The notes: generated from the letters alone by a model not told the origin. DNA of 64,000 bases from Paralithodes platypus (GCA_032716605.1 CM064492.1:47849876-47913875); one strand, 5' to 3'; positions 1 through 12,340 are shown, numbered from the stretch's first letter. Numbers and translations: made by a program.

Positions 1-491
1 TTGGAACTCCGGAATACTCCAAACTTCACAGGCCGCTCCCCAGCCCAGTTCCTGTATGGTCATCCTCTTAGGACATGTCTCCCGGCCCATCCCAAGTCCT
101 TTGCTGCGGAATGGCAAGCCAAGGCCGAGGACTGTGATAGACGTGCAGCCGACCGTGCCGAGCAGGTTAAGACCCGGTACGATGAGCACTCACAACCCCT
201 ACCAGGTTACGTGTCGGTCAGCAAGTGCGGATTCAAGACCCAACCACGAAACGCTGGGACAAGGTGGAGGTTGTGATGAGCCTTGGCAGGTCACGGGCCT
301 ATGAGGTACGTCTCCCTAGTGGCCGAGTGCGGTGGCAGAACCGTCGATTCCTCCGCCCCGTGCCCCAAACTGGTGACTCCCTCAACCCTGTGGCCCCTTT
401 CAATGACGCTAAACAGTCCTTAGCTTCTGACCCCCAAGTTTCCCCACGTCGCTCAGAACGGCTCAGTAGGAAAGAGTCCGCTCGAGAATGA
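1..491 (+). pseudogene. Ty3/gypsy-like pol fragment: integrase C-terminus
   Basis: The first frame starts at the window edge and reads like the end of a retrotransposon integrase core (ELRNTPNFTGRSPAQFLYG), followed by a charged helix-rich stretch. At about 200-220 the reading moves to the third frame and continues as VGQQVRIQDPTTKRWDKVEVV and YEVRLPSGRVRWQNRRFLRPV. These match the SH3-like C-terminal domain typical of gypsy integrases. It then ends at a stop at 489-491 after a basic tail. The integrase would insert the element's cDNA into host DNA. The shift of frame means this copy cannot make an intact protein, and the 5' part lies outside the window. Family-level assignment rests on motif recognition only. 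Confidence 0.75.
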
Positions 492-500
492 ACTGCGAGC

Positions 501-863
501 GTGAGGGGGGAGGGAGGTGTATGTATATGATTTACCTTGTACAGTATCACTTTTATATCTAGTACAGTCACTTATGCATATGTAATATCTCTCTATGAGT
601 AAGATTCATGTTAGCATCCAGGCACTCATATTAGTTATGTGATATAGCCACTCTGGCAACTCAAGCCTGGGGCTCCTCTCACCAGAGGGCCAATACATGT
701 TTGTGTACCACGAGACAGAGCTATCACCCTGTAGGCTCTGCTTCGTGCCTGTATCCCATATCCTTCTCAATAAGAACCTATATATCTACAGCGTGTCTAC
801 TTACTCCCCAACCCAAGATAGGCCTGTTGTGCATCTATGGAGTTAGCTGGGACACACATAACA
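501..863 (+). mobile_element. Polypurine tract and putative 3' LTR
   Basis: Ten bases after the integrase stop lies a purine run (501-517, G-rich) followed by TGTATG at 518. A polypurine tract followed by TG is how a 3' LTR begins in Ty3/gypsy elements. An AATAAG signal lies near 770. The right edge is not certain; ACATAACA near 856-863 is a possible CA end, but no second LTR or target duplication is visible to confirm it. Confidence 0.45.
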
Positions 864-1112
864 GGCCCTACCTTTGCTGTCCCCCCTCACTCCATCGCCG
901 GAGCGATAAGGGCCTATTTCAACGCTAGGAAAGGCCTATGTCGCCCTTTTTCTGTGCAGTCAATCAAGGCCTAGGAAGCCCTAAGGAGTGAATATGTACT
1001 CAGACCAGGTTAGGCAGAGATGTGTCGCCAGCCACAGGAGAATGAGGTCTGACCTAGGCTCTCAAGAGTCCTGGACCGTGACCGCTACTTCCTTACCCAG
1101 GACACATGGCTG

Positions 1113-2127
1113 ATGAAGGTGGCAGATGCAGTGTGGTGCCACAATTTCAGAGATGCCATCAGAGACAGAGACATAGACTCCCCTCACCCAGCATACAGCC
1201 CTCCACCACCATGGGCACCACCCGCGGCAGAGTTCAAGGTCATCAGGCTGCCAGGAAGGAAAGCCGACTGTGACCCGGTGCAGTTGAGGATAGAGGCACA
1301 ATGCGCCATGCAAGAGGCGGCCTTTCCAAACTGCATCGAATACTTCACTGATGGCTGTGTTGACTCTGACAGTGGAATGGCTGGAGCTGCCTTTGTGGTG
1401 GGACACGAGACTGTCCTGCAAAGGACCTCGAACGGATGTTCCTCTCTCCAAACTGAGCTAGTGGCCATCAGGATGGCTCTCGAGCATGCCCTGGCTTCCC
1501 ATGACAGGTCGGTTACCATCTACACTGACTCCCAATGTGCCATACAAGCCCTGCAGCACACGAGGCCCAGAGACAACATCAAGCTCACCACTACAGTCCT
1601 CGTGTTGCTGCACCAGCTTAAGGAGGCAGGACGACCTGTCATCATCAACTGGGTACCAAGCCATGTTGGAATCCAGGGTAATGAGTTGGCTGATGATGCA
1701 GCCAAAGTTGCAGCTCGAAGGAGGAATATCCAAGTCCAGGTCCCTCCTAGTCTACAGCAGATGAAGAGCCGAGTAGCAGCCTCAGCAGTGAACCTCACCC
1801 TAGGTACCTCCCTGGTACCTGGACAATGCTCTGCCACATGGTACATTAGAGTCAGTGGCTACAAACTTCTTCTGCTACCAAGGGGCATAACCAGGAAGGA
1901 TTGGGTGGTGTTACACATGCTGCAGCTCGGATATTGTTGTGGATGGGAGATAGGGCTACAGACCCCACAGGATATGGACTGTTAGCACTGCCTTAGCACC
2001 ATGGACCACCCTCTGTTGCACTATGTCCTGGAGTGCCCGGTCACTGATGTACTCCGGGATATAACACCAGTACAACGGTGGTCGATGATTTGTCAAGAGC
2101 GGCATTGCTGGCAGCTGTCTCAGTGAA
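1113..2127 (+). pseudogene. Non-LTR retrotransposon RNase H domain and C-terminus
   Basis: An open frame (1113-1985) encodes an RNase HI fold. It has YFTDG (Asp80), TELVAIRMAL (Glu115), IYTDSQCAI (Asp139) and WVPSHVGIQGNELADDAAK (Asp194), the expected D-E-D-D catalytic set and spacing. Such RNase H domains follow the reverse transcriptase in some non-LTR clades (I/Jockey group), where they remove RNA from the RNA-DNA hybrid. After the stop at 1985, another frame keeps a Cys/His-type tail, DHPLLHYVLECPVTDVLRD, so the original protein was longer and is frameshifted. The reverse transcriptase part is missing upstream, consistent with 5' truncation. Confidence 0.75.
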
Positions 2128-2555
2128 AGGGTGGCTGGGTGATCTGTCACCTAACACTTATGAGAGTAGGCTACTGAGACAGTCCACTCCTCCTCGGTGA
2201 TCTGTGTAGGTTGATGAGTGTACATTGTGCATAGTGCAGTTGCTCACAAAAGTTAATCAAAATATTGTTTAATATTAGTTATTTAATCTTTGTATTAATT
2301 ACATTATTTATTATAACTTTTGTTTTCACTACATTTTTATTTCTATTTATTTTTATTTTTATCTTGTATTACTAGTGCCATTAATATTTATTTGTAATAA
2401 TTTATGTATTTATTTAAATTATTGTATTTATTCATTATATTTATTTATTTTTCTATATAGCCTACTTATTATTAGTAGTAGTAGTAGTAGGTGGGCCAGC
2501 ATTATCCTCAGGAATATGTAATTAATATTTCTGAAAATAAAAATCATCATCATAG
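2128..2555 (+). mobile_element. AT-rich 3' UTR and tail of the RNase H non-LTR element
   Basis: Very AT-rich sequence follows the coding remnant and ends in AATAAAAATCATCATCAT near 2536-2553. Short tandem repeats at the 3' end are usual for non-LTR elements that lack a plain poly(A) tail. A short (TAG)n run lies at about 2473-2490. The exact end is inferred. Confidence 0.5.
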
Positions 2556-2647
2556 GGAAAGTATCTCACCTTCCCTCCTGAGCTGAGTGTTCTAAAAAAA
2601 AATCCCTAGGTGCTCCAAGGCCTAAAGTCTCAGTGTGGTAGGAAACA

Positions 2648-2905
2648 AGGAGTATTCAATATCTCCTGGTCTCTCTGTCAGCCTCACTGCAGAAGCCATT
2701 TTGTTGTTGGATGCAAAGAGTATTTAATATCTCTATATTCTCTGTCAGCCTCACTGCAGAAGCCATTTTGTTGTTGGACGCAAAGAGTATTTAATATCTC
2801 CTGGTCTCTCTGTCAGCCTCACTGCAGAAGCCATTTTGTTGTTGGACGCAAAGAGTATTTAATATCTCTATATTCTCTGTCAGACTCACTGCAGAAATCT
2901 CCATG
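2648..2905. repeat. Four-unit tandem repeat, about 67 bp, two alternating unit types
   Basis: Units of about 66-69 bases share CACTGCAGAAGCCATTTTG and a GTATTTAATATCTC block. Units 1 and 3 carry CCTGGTCTCTCTGTCAG; units 2 and 4 carry TATATTCTCTGTCAG. The alternation shows that the last amplification copied a two-unit block of about 134 bases. The last unit is cut short. The flanking 2906-3353 holds nothing I recognise. Confidence 0.8.
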
Positions 2906-3353
2906 GTCTTTCTATCAGGCCCCCTTCTTAGCGTAACTTTCACTCGATCAATTGTTGTTAAAGTCAAACCGAGACCGGTCAAACCCTCGACACCCTATCA
3001 GTAATTAATATTGTTATCTTATGAGTAGATTGTTACAAGCTATATAGTTCGACCACTCAGTCGCCTAACCACTGCCTACTCAAAGATAACGAGCTCTGCC
3101 TTACCATACATCATACTCGAGTCCAGCTAGATATATTCCAACCACACTCACGAGCATCATTCCTGATTATTGAATATATCATCCTTGCCTAACTCTGTGT
3201 ACGTCGTGTATATATGTTATTTGTCCTCTTTGCTATTTCCTTAATATTAATAATACTAGCAGCAATAGTAGCAGTTTTTCTTATCAGCAAATATCAGTGT
3301 ATTTATATTGTTAAAACCTTCAGTACTAACAAGAAAATTCGACTTATTGTAAA

Positions 3354-6300
3354 ATAATGATTGAGCGGGTATGGTTGTTTGTTATGGCTCCCCTTATAAT
3401 AATGATTGAGCGGGTATGGTTGTTTGTTATGGCTCCCCTTATAATAATGATTGAGCGGGTATGGTTGTGTTTTATGGCTCCCCTTATAATAATGATTGAG
3501 CGGGTATGGTTGTGTTTTATGGCTCCCCTTATAATAATGATTGAGCGGGTATGGTTGTGTTTTATGGCTCCCCTTATAATAATGATTGAGCGGGTATGGT
3601 TGTTTTTTATGGCTCCCCTTATAATAATGATTGAGCGGGTATGGTTGTTTGTTATGGCTCCCCTTATAATAATGATTGAGCGGGTATGGTTGTTTGTTAT
3701 GGCTCCCCTTATAATAATGATTGAGTGGGTATGGTTGTTTTATGGCTCCCCTTATAATAATGATTGAGCGGGTATGGTTGTGTTTTATGGCTCCCCTTAT
3801 AATAATGATTGAGCGGGTATGGTTGTGTTTTATGGCTCCCCTTATAATAATGATTGAGCGGGTTATGGTTGTTTGTTATGGCTCCCCTTATAATAATGAT
3901 TGAGCCGGTATGGTTGTTTGTTATGGCTCCCCTTATAATAATGATTGAGCGGGTATGGTTGTTTGTTATGGCTCCCCTTATAATAATGATTGAGCGGGTA
4001 TGGTTGTTTGTTATGGCTCCCCTTATAATAATGATTGAGCGGGTATGGTTGTTTTTTATGGCTCCCCTTATAATAATGATTGAGCGGGTATGGTTGTTTG
4101 TTATGGCTCCCCTTATAATAATGATTGAGCGGGTATGGTTGTTTGTTATGGCTCCCCTTATAATAATGATTGAGCGGGTATGGTTGTTTTTTATGGCTCC
4201 CCTTATAATAATGATTGAGCGGGTATGGTTGTTTTTTATGGCTCCCCTTATAATAATGATTGAGCGGGTATGGTTGTTTTTTATGGCTCCCCTTATAATA
4301 ATGATTGAGCGGGTATGGTTGTTTGTTATGGCTCCCCTTATAATAATGATTGAGCGGGTATGGTTGTTTGTTATGGCTCCCCTTATAATAATGATTGAGC
4401 GGGTATGGTTGTTTTATGGCTCCCCTTATAATAATGATTGAGCGGGTATGGTTGTTTGTTATGGCTCCCCTTATAATAATGATTGAGCGGGTATGGTTGT
4501 TTGTTATGGCTCCCCTTATAATAATGATTGAGCGGGTATGGTTGTTTGTTATGGCTCCCCTTATAATAATGATTGAGCGGGTATGGTTGTTTGTTATGGC
4601 TCCCCTTATAATAATGATTGAGCGGGTATGGTTGTTTGTTATGGCTCCCCTTATAATAATGATTGAGCGGGTATGGTTGTTTTATGGCTCCCCTTATAAT
4701 AATGATTGAGCGGGTATGGTTGTGTTTTATGGCTCCCCTTATAATAATGATTGAGCGGGTATGGTTGTTTTTTATGGCTCCCCTTATAATAATGATTGAG
4801 CGGGTATGGTTGTGTTTTATGGCTCCCCTTATAATAATGATTGAGCGGGTATGGTTGTTTGTTATGGCTCCCCTTATAATAATGATTGAGCGGGTATGGT
4901 TGTTTTTTATGGCTCCCCTTATAATAATGATTGAGCGGGTATGGTTGTTTTTTATGGCTCCCCTTATAATAATGATTGAGCGGGTATGGTTGTTTGTTAT
5001 GGCTCCCCTTATAATAATGATTGAGCCCCTTATAATAATGATTGAGCGGGTATGGTTGTTTTTTATGGCTCCCCTTATAATAATGATTGAGCGGGTATGG
5101 TTGTTTTTTTATGGCTCCCCTTATAATAATGATTGAGCGGGTATGGTTGTTTTTTATGGCTCCCCTTATAATAATGATTGAGCGGGTATGGTTGTTTGTT
5201 ATGGCTCCCCTTATAATAATGATTGAGCGGGTATGGTTGTTTTTTATGGCTCCCCTTATAATAATGATTGAGCGGGTATGGTTGTTTTATGGCTCCCCTT
5301 ATAATAATGATTGAGCGGGTATGGTTGTTTGTTATGGCTCCCCTTATAATAATGATTGAGCGGGTATGGTTGTTTTTTTATGGCTCCCCTTATAATAATG
5401 ATTGAGCGGGTATGGTTGTTTGTTATGGCTCCCCTTATAATAATGATTGAGCGGGTATGGTTGTTTGTTATGGCTCCCCTTATAATAATGATTGAGCGGG
5501 TATGGTTGTTTGTTATGGCTCCCCTTATAATAATGATTGAGCGGGTATGGTTGTTTTTTATGGCTCCCCTTATAATAATGATTGAGCGGGTATGGTTGTT
5601 TGTTATGGCTCCCCTTATAATAATGATTGAGCGGGTATGGTTGTTTTTTTATGGCTCCCCTTATAATAATGATTGAGCGGGTATGGTTGTTTGTTATGGC
5701 TCCCCTTATAATAATGATTGAGCGGGTATGGTTGTTTGTTATGGCTCCCCTTATAATAATGATTGAGCGGGTATGGTTGTTTTATGGCTCCCCTTAATAA
5801 TGATTGAGCGGGTATGGTTGTTTGTTATGGCTCCCCTTATAATAATGATTGAGCGGGTATGGTTGTTTGTTATGGCTCCCCTTATAATAATGATTGAGTG
5901 GGTATGGTTGTGTTTTATGGCTCCCCTTATAATAATGATTGAGCGGGTATGGTTGTGTTTTATGGCTCCCCTTATAATAATGATTGAGCGGGTATGGTTG
6001 TTTGTTATGGCTCCCCTTATAATAATGATTGAGCGGGTATGGTTGTTTGTTATGGCTCCCCTTATAATAATGATTGAGCGGGTATGGTTGTTTGTTATGG
6101 CTCCCCTTATAATAATGATTGAGCGGGTATGGTTGTTTTTTATGGCTCCCCTTATAATAATGATTGAGCGGGTATGGTTGTGTTTTATGGCTCCCCTTAT
6201 AATAATGATTGAGCGGGTATGGTTGTGTTTTATGGCTCCCCTTATAATAATGATTGAGCGGGTATGGTTGTTTTTTATGGCTCCCCTTATAATAATGATT

Positions 6301-7230
6301 GAGCGGGTATGGTTGTTTGTTATGGCTCCCCTTATAATAATGATTGAGCGGGTATGGTTGTGTTTTATGGCTCCCCTTATAATAATGATTGAGCGGGTAT
6401 GGTTGTTTGTTATGGCTCCCCTTATAATAATGATTGAGCGGGTATGGTTGTTTGTTATGGCTCCCCTTATAATAATGATTGAGCAGGTATGGTTGTTTGT
6501 TATGGCTCCCCTTATAATGATTGAGCGGTATGGTTGTTTTTTATGGGTCCCCTTATAATAATGATTGAGCGGGTATGGTTGTTTTATGGCTCCCCTTATA
6601 ATAATGATTGAGCGGGTATGGTTGTTTGTTATGGCTCCCCTTATAATAATGATTGAGCGGGTATGGTTGTTTGTTATGGCTCCCCTTATAATAATGATTG
6701 AGCGGGTATGGTTGTTTGTTATGGCTCCCCTTATAATAATGATTGAGCGGGTATGGTTGTTTGTTATGGCTCCCCTTATAATAATGATTGAGCGGGTATG
6801 GTTGTTTGTTATGGCTCCCCTTATAATAATGATTGAGCGGGTATGGTTGTTTGTTATGGCTCCCCTTATAATAATGATTGAGCGGGTATGGTTGTTTGTT
6901 ATGGCTCCCCTTATAATAATGATTGAGCGGGTATGGTTGTTTGTTATGGCTCCCATTATAATAATGATTGAGCGGGTATGGTTGTTTGTTATGGCTCCCC
7001 TTATAATAATGATTGAGCGGGTATGGTTGTTTGTTATGGCTCCCCTTATAATAATGATTGAGCGGGTATGGTTGTTTGTTATGGCTCCCCTTATAATAAT
7101 GATTGAGCGGGTATGGTTGTTTGTTATGGCTCCCCTTATAATAATGATTGAGCGGGTATGGTTGTTTGTTATGGCTCCCCTTATAATAATGATTGAGCGG
7201 GTATGGTTGTTTGTTATGGCTCCCCTTATC
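3354..7230. repeat. 45-bp minisatellite, about 86 copies
   Basis: The unit ATAATGATTGAGCGGGTATG plus GTTGTTTGTTATGGCTCCCC plus TTATA is repeated almost without interruption. Variation is concentrated in the T-rich part after GGTTG: TTTGTT, TGTTTT, TTTTTT, TTTT (43-bp unit) and TTTTTTT (46-bp unit). Two units are damaged (about 5026-5045, truncated; about 6505-6545, short with substitutions). From about 6595 to 7200 nearly every unit is the TTTGTT type. Since 45 is divisible by 3, several frames stay open for hundreds of codons on both strands; this follows from the unit length and is not evidence of coding. The last unit runs directly into a MITE (family A). Confidence 0.97.
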
Positions 7231-7542
7231 CCTCTGTTAGTTTTCAAAAGTTAAGACATTCGCCCCATCAGTTTGGCGATTTTAGACCTTTGATCTCATT
7301 TCTTTATCAATATTAAGACCTTTCGTGCCATTTACTGTAGGTGTTATTTTTTTCCTGGCGAGCGATAGCAAGCCTGTAATTTAGGAGGAACCTGCCTTCG
7401 GCCGGGACATTTTTCTACCGAAAAATTTACAAATTTATCTAGAAGGGGAATCTTAGGGATGTCTTTTTAAGCTTGATGGAGTTCTAGGGAGGAAACTAAA
7501 AACTAATAAATAAATAAAAACAAACATCCAATAAAGAAAACC
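7195..7542 (+). mobile_element. Family A foldback MITE, copy A1, fused to the minisatellite
   Basis: The family core is present: CTGGCGAGCGATAGCAAGCC, then CTTCGGCCGGGACATTTTTC and CTACCGAAAAATTTACAAAT, then a TTTTAAGCTTGATGGAG block and AAAACCTTCCCC. The left terminus coincides with the final minisatellite unit. Family A elements elsewhere in the window run about 370-400 bp between TTAA sites. No protein is encoded. The stretch 7543-7680 after it has a T-run and nothing else recognisable. Confidence 0.75.
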
Positions 7543-7680
7543 TTCCCCAAATATCAGCACTACATGACACAGCTTTTTTTTTTTTTTTTTTTTTCTATCC
7601 TGACTCTCACTAAACGAGTTCCTTCAGCTTAGGAAAGGTCTGTGGGAGTAAAAGGGTTAATTAAATTCTAGAGGTCATTC

Positions 7681-7990
7681 CTAAGTCGTTGAATCCTATT
7701 AGGCCGAGGGAGGTCTTTTGGGATTTTCCCTGTTTCGCTCCATTAGTTTGGAGATTGTAAGACGTTTCACCAAATTAGCTTGGCGATAATAAGACGCTTG
7801 ACCCCATTCAGGATTGATTTGTTTTCTGGGCGAGCGATAGCGAGCCTGTAACTTAGAAGAAATCGGCTTTCGGTCGAGACATTTCACTAACGAAAAATTT
7901 ACAAATTTAGCTTGAGGTGGGGGGAGGGGGGTCTGGGTGGATAATTTTTTGTTTGAAGGAAGTTTGGGAGGTGGGTTTGTTAGCCTAGGG
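7681..7990 (+). mobile_element. Family A MITE, copy A2 (diverged)
   Basis: Contains GGGCGAGCGATAGCGAGCCT near 7830 and TTTCGGTCGAGACATTTCAC near 7868, with a TTTGGCGAT-like block upstream. It is clearly an older copy with many substitutions and unclear ends. Confidence 0.6.
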
Positions 7991-7993
7991 GAC

Positions 7994-8212
7994 AAACTAT
8001 AGTCTATTCGCTGAAAGTAGGCGAGAAATCTTGACATCTATCCTCTGTAACTCAAAACGGGCTAGAGCAAATTGGCTGTAAATTCCCACATCTATTCCTT
8101 GACTGACTCTTCCCAAATAATACAAATAATAGCTCGATTACTCTAGTCGTGTTTGAGTTACAGAGGTTAAAGGTCATGATTTTTCGCCTACTTACAGCGA
8201 ATAGACTATAGT
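7994..8212. mobile_element. Palindromic element with 60-bp arms
   Basis: Left arm 7995-8056 begins AACTATAGTCTATTCGCTGA. Right arm 8152-8212 is its reverse complement with a few mismatches and ends ATAGACTATAGT. The loop is about 95 bases. The outer CTATAGTCT is similar to the end of family C elements (CAGACTATAGT), so this may be a related MITE. No coding capacity. Confidence 0.7.
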
Positions 8213-8799
8213 ATACATTGCTCGAAAATGGCAAAAGCAAGCCAAATCCTCGCTCACAACTAAACAAAATATCAAAACAACCCACAAGACGTCGGACCAG
8301 ATAGTGTTAAAATGGTTACCAAAATGTCTGCCATTGTCCCCTTTGTTGTCACCCTGGGAATTACCCAGCTTTTGACGACATTTTGCCGACTCATATTTTC
8401 TGACTTGGGAGTTGTGAGAGTCATCGTAATATAATATTCAGGAATATGCCATAAATGAAAAAAAGTATTATACAGTATAGGTAAATATATTTGTTACCCA
8501 CTTTGGGTATATTGATAGTGATTTACCTCTGATTATTGGACAATACCTGTCTATCCTTATGTTTATTTACCCTTTCAAGATCCGATACGCGTTTTTTTTC
8601 TTCTGTTTTCTGGCTATTAGCAGACGATTTTATTGAGATTGGGAAGGTATATGGAAGTGTGTCTGTGTGTGTAGGGGGTTGTAACCAAAATGACAACCCA
8701 TGGCGTTTGATAAAGATGTGGACCGGTGCATGGTATAGGATATATAAAGGAATATACAAAGGAATGTGAACAGAAAAAATACGGGAGCAAAATGAAAAT

Positions 8800-9948
8800 T
8801 ATGAGGTGAACGAAGAGGAACAACGAAATGCAAGACAGGAAATTACAAAGAGCAGAGAAGAGAGACAGAAACATAGCCTAGAACAAATTAAGAAGACCAG
8901 AATTTATGGAAGACCTGAAAATGAGGAGTTGAGATGGCACAAACACGGGGGTGCGGTTCCTAATTGGCTCACATCATTACCAATAAAGGAGAAAGGCTTT
9001 CTCACAGCCTTAAATAAACAAGAATTCAATGAATGCCCGTAGCCTTGAGGGTATGGGTTGGCCATTTCGCTCGAACCTGCCGCTGAAATGTGCATGGTGG
9101 TTGAAATAAACAACTCAGACTCACTGTATGACTTGTAAGAAAGGAGTATTCATCTGTTATCCGCATGATGAAGTATACGCGACATCACTGCACAAATGCT
9201 GGACGAGGTTTGCCCATGCTGTCAGAATCGAAACCTGGAACTTCTGCCTATATGGACGGACAGCGCTTGGTCCCACAATACTGCAAATACTTCCAAATGA
9301 AGCAAGAGTTGTACATAAGTGCCTCGAGGTTTTTGGACGAGGGGACAACGGGCTTTTTATTTTGCGATACATCGAGCAGAATCTTCAAAACCCCGAAGAG
9401 CACAAACATATTCGGGTGAGTCGTAGGGACACAACGTGCGGCATACTTGCGAACTCAACTTTGAGAAATTGAGAAAACAACGCGCTTAATGAAGATTTTT
9501 TTTTTGAACAGGGATCAAGGAAGCTTTCCATCCTCTGTTCTTCTCACATCGTCGGTAGGTAATGGGACCTCTGCACGTGTCTTTCTATATGGACCAGCAT
9601 TAGCTGAACAAATATCGGAGAAAAAGCGCCCGCATAATAGAAAGCCAAGTCATAACTTGGATTCGATGCCGGCTCTCTTTTCTGCTCTTCTCATGCATGT
9701 CGTCGACTCATGGTCTCACTCCCTATATGTCTCAGGGGTACAAAGGTCCTCACCCCGCCTACATAGGACAAGAGTAGAGACTTTGGACTTTGGGAAATGG
9801 TCGTGGCGGAAGGGACGAATTGGGAACAACTAGGTTTGATTTGTAGGGAGGTTACTGTACAAATAGATCAACTCTAATGTAACTAGAATAAGATAGATTG
9901 TACACAAAAGCACTTTTGTACGCGACCACTTTGTACTGTCACCCATTA

Positions 9949-9986
<38 letters not shown>

Positions 9987-9998
9987 AAAAAAAAAAAA
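8800..9998 (+). other. Unidentified polyadenylated-looking sequence
   Basis: The sequence ends CACCCATTAATAAA followed by an A-run of more than 30 bases (9948-9998). This is how a retroposed transcript or a 3'-polyadenylated element ends. Several short frames lie upstream: 8806-9042, 9128-9472 (114 codons) and 9489-9833 (114 codons). None shows a family I recognise. A splice-donor-like GTGAGT lies near 9415. It could be a processed pseudogene, an unknown non-LTR tail, or a real gene's last exons. 8213-8799 holds nothing I can name. Confidence 0.3.
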
Positions 9999-10202
9999 TA
10001 GAAGTAAACCTGCTTACATTACTGAAATGTTTGTGGACATGCAGTAATGCAAGTAATGGTCACTCTTCTGTAAATCTAAAATGGCTTACTTAAGAATGGG
10101 AAAGGGGTGGGACCTTCTATTTTTTTTTATTTTTTTTTTAGTATTTTTTAAAAAGGAATGTGAACAGCAACAGGCCGAGTGATCCTGACCAGGCTGCTCG
10201 TT

Positions 10203-10592
10203 TTAAGGCAGGTCACCTGTTGTTTTTTTTTTTCTCACTTTTTTTTTCTTTCTCTGGCTTATATCCATTCCATCCCATTCAGCCTACTGTTTTAGGGCAT
10301 TTATCCCCATCCAGGTGTTGATTTTTTTCCTGGCGAGCGATAGCGAGCCAGTATTGTTCGGATAAATCTGGCTTCACCGGAGACATTTTTCTATCGAAAA
10401 ATGTACAAATTTAGCTTGCTGACAAAAAAACATTATAACAAAATATGCTGGCTCGCTACCGCTCACTAGGAAAAAATTGACACCTGGATGGAGATAAACG
10501 TCTTAAATCAGTAAGCTGAATAGGGCTGAATTAATACAACCCACAGAAAGAGGGAAAAGGAGAGAAGAAAAAAAACAGGTCACCCCCCTTAA
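10203..10592. mobile_element. Family B foldback MITE, copy B1
   Basis: Bounded by TTAA at 10203 and 10589. The left end is GGCAGGTCACCTG and the right end is its inverted counterpart CAGGTCACCCCCC. The inner inverted pair is GGCGAGCGATAGCGAGCCAG against GCTGGCTCGCTACCGCTCAC. The whole element can fold into one long hairpin. 10593-10974 holds nothing recognised. Confidence 0.85.
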
Positions 10593-10974
10593 AGTTAATG
10601 GAGAAGTAGCACACATATGGGCACACGTCAGTCACTTCACTTATTCAGCGAAGAAATCAACTAGGCGAGGGTTGGATTTCATCAATTAATCCAAATGTAT
10701 TTTGAAACATGATACAGTTGATCAATAGATAACATTTGGCAATCTAATCTAAACGTTAACGACACGTTTTCAAAATAATTACTTTGCCTGGTTTGACTTG
10801 AACCGTTGTCAAGCAATCTTGAAGCCGTTTCCCATTGCGTAGTTTGACTGATCAACTGTGAAATACTCCTGAATAATAGTTTATCATGGTTCTTGAATAT
10901 TTTATATATAATACTTCATTAAGTCTATACTTATATATCAAGTATATACTGCATTTAAAATAATAGGTGGACTA

Positions 10975-11354
10975 GAATCTCTTCTCATATGATTGCCTAT
11001 GCACAAGACACCTCGTTATATGCTCCTCTATGTTCTCCGGCATATAGAGTTGAAATTGGCAATGAACTTCGCAATGTCATTATCAAGGTTATGGATTGGT
11101 GCAATTGCCCGTCAAAAACGCATAGTTTCATTGTTAGTAGATTTCGTACTCTTGTACCTTGTCATTCAGAAATAATAATTGACAACACTGTCATAATAGA
11201 CTGTACTAAGCTTGTACTGTCGATCCTAAACTTATATTTGGATTCCTTGTCCTCTGCTATTTCTCAAAAAGTTGGGATTTTGCGTAAGTGCATAAAGCAC
11301 ATACACGATATTTATCGACAGCCACGCCAAACTGTCCCGAACTTGAAATCTTAA
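10975..11354 (+). pseudogene. Jockey-like non-LTR reverse transcriptase fragment
   Basis: The frame 10989-11354 reads IAYAQDTSLYAPLCSP, then PSKTHSFIVSRFRTLVP and SSAISQKVGILRKCIK. This is the palm and thumb region after motif C in Jockey-type reverse transcriptases. The usual YADD is YAQD here, so one of the two catalytic metal-binding aspartates is lost. Both flanks are missing, so it is an isolated remnant of about 120 codons. It may belong to the same family as the endonuclease remnant at 53.2-54.6 kb. 11355-11593 holds nothing recognised. Confidence 0.6.
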
Positions 11355-11593
11355 CGGATTTTGAAAAAATTACCACAAAGTTTGTGTTCTACGAATCGGC
11401 TAAGTATTAGCTACCTTGCGCTACGACATACATATGATAAAACTACGACTCAAGTACGAAGCAAGCGCTACTAAGCGCTTGGAAGCCTGTTTTATGTGGC
11501 TATGAATAACAACTATATGTATACGAATAAGTACAAAGTGCCAAGAACCTTTGTGATTAGCTAAGCTTCATCATGATATGCCATATCGTTTAT

Positions 11594-12080
11594 ATAACGC
11601 CTTACGAGCGGGCCCGTCAGTAACTTCTACTGCCCGCCAAGCGGGTGGTTTTACCCTAAACGCCCTTGTTTCCGTGCTCTTTTTCATGCATAAACAAGAG
11701 CCAGAGCGTAACATAATTATGTATCCCTGAAAGGGCGATAATTGGGCTTTCCAATGACACCAGAACCATCCTTCTACGACCATGCGTTCTCGTGCAACGA
11801 TCGTGCAAGACGAAGGAAAAATTCCTAAAATACGGTAATTTCCTTACATAATTCCCTGTGTAGCGAGGTAGTGAGTGTGGATGTGTGTGGAGGGGACGGC
11901 AGTTGCCGCGCGGGACCCGTGCCGAACGGTCAGAGTCGACCTACGCTCCTCCCACCGCTCGTCTCTCTCTCTCAGAGCCAACTATTGCTCAAAATTGCAC
12001 ACCGCCTGAAGTCGGTCCCCGCCACATAGTCCTTTCTTCTCTAGACCGACTTAAGTCCGGTCCCGCCAGACAAGGGTTAA
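11594..12080 (+). mobile_element. Family D MITE, copy D1
   Basis: About 487 bases. The left end is CGCCTTACGAGCGGGC and the right end is GTCCCGCCAGACAAGGG before TTAA (12077-12080). It matches, over its length, the copies at 36480-36967 and 42292-42767. Shared blocks include GTGCAACGATCGTGCAAGAC and CTCGTCTCTCTCTCTCAG. The left TTAA has decayed to ATAA. No transposase. Confidence 0.8.
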
Positions 12081-12302
12081 TAATAGATCTACGATGATCT
12101 TTTGAACTTGTAGATCTGCATGCCACATCATTGCAACATCGTATTAAACTCATACGGATTGTAATATTTTTGGACCCACGATATTTGATGATGTGATACG
12201 AACTTCAAACAATACCTTCCTGAAACACATTATTTTTGTAGTGTAGGAAACAAAGAGCCGCCAAATTTCATCAAAACCATACATTAGTTCTCGAGATCAG
12301 TT

Positions 12303-12305
<3 letters not shown>

Positions 12306-12340
<35 letters not shown>

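Noticed and set aside
3357..7254. Long open frames on both strands in the 45-bp array, including one of 498 codons on the minus strand
   Set aside because: A repeat length divisible by three keeps any stop-free frame open. Units that change length break these frames, and there is no promoter, splice or domain evidence.
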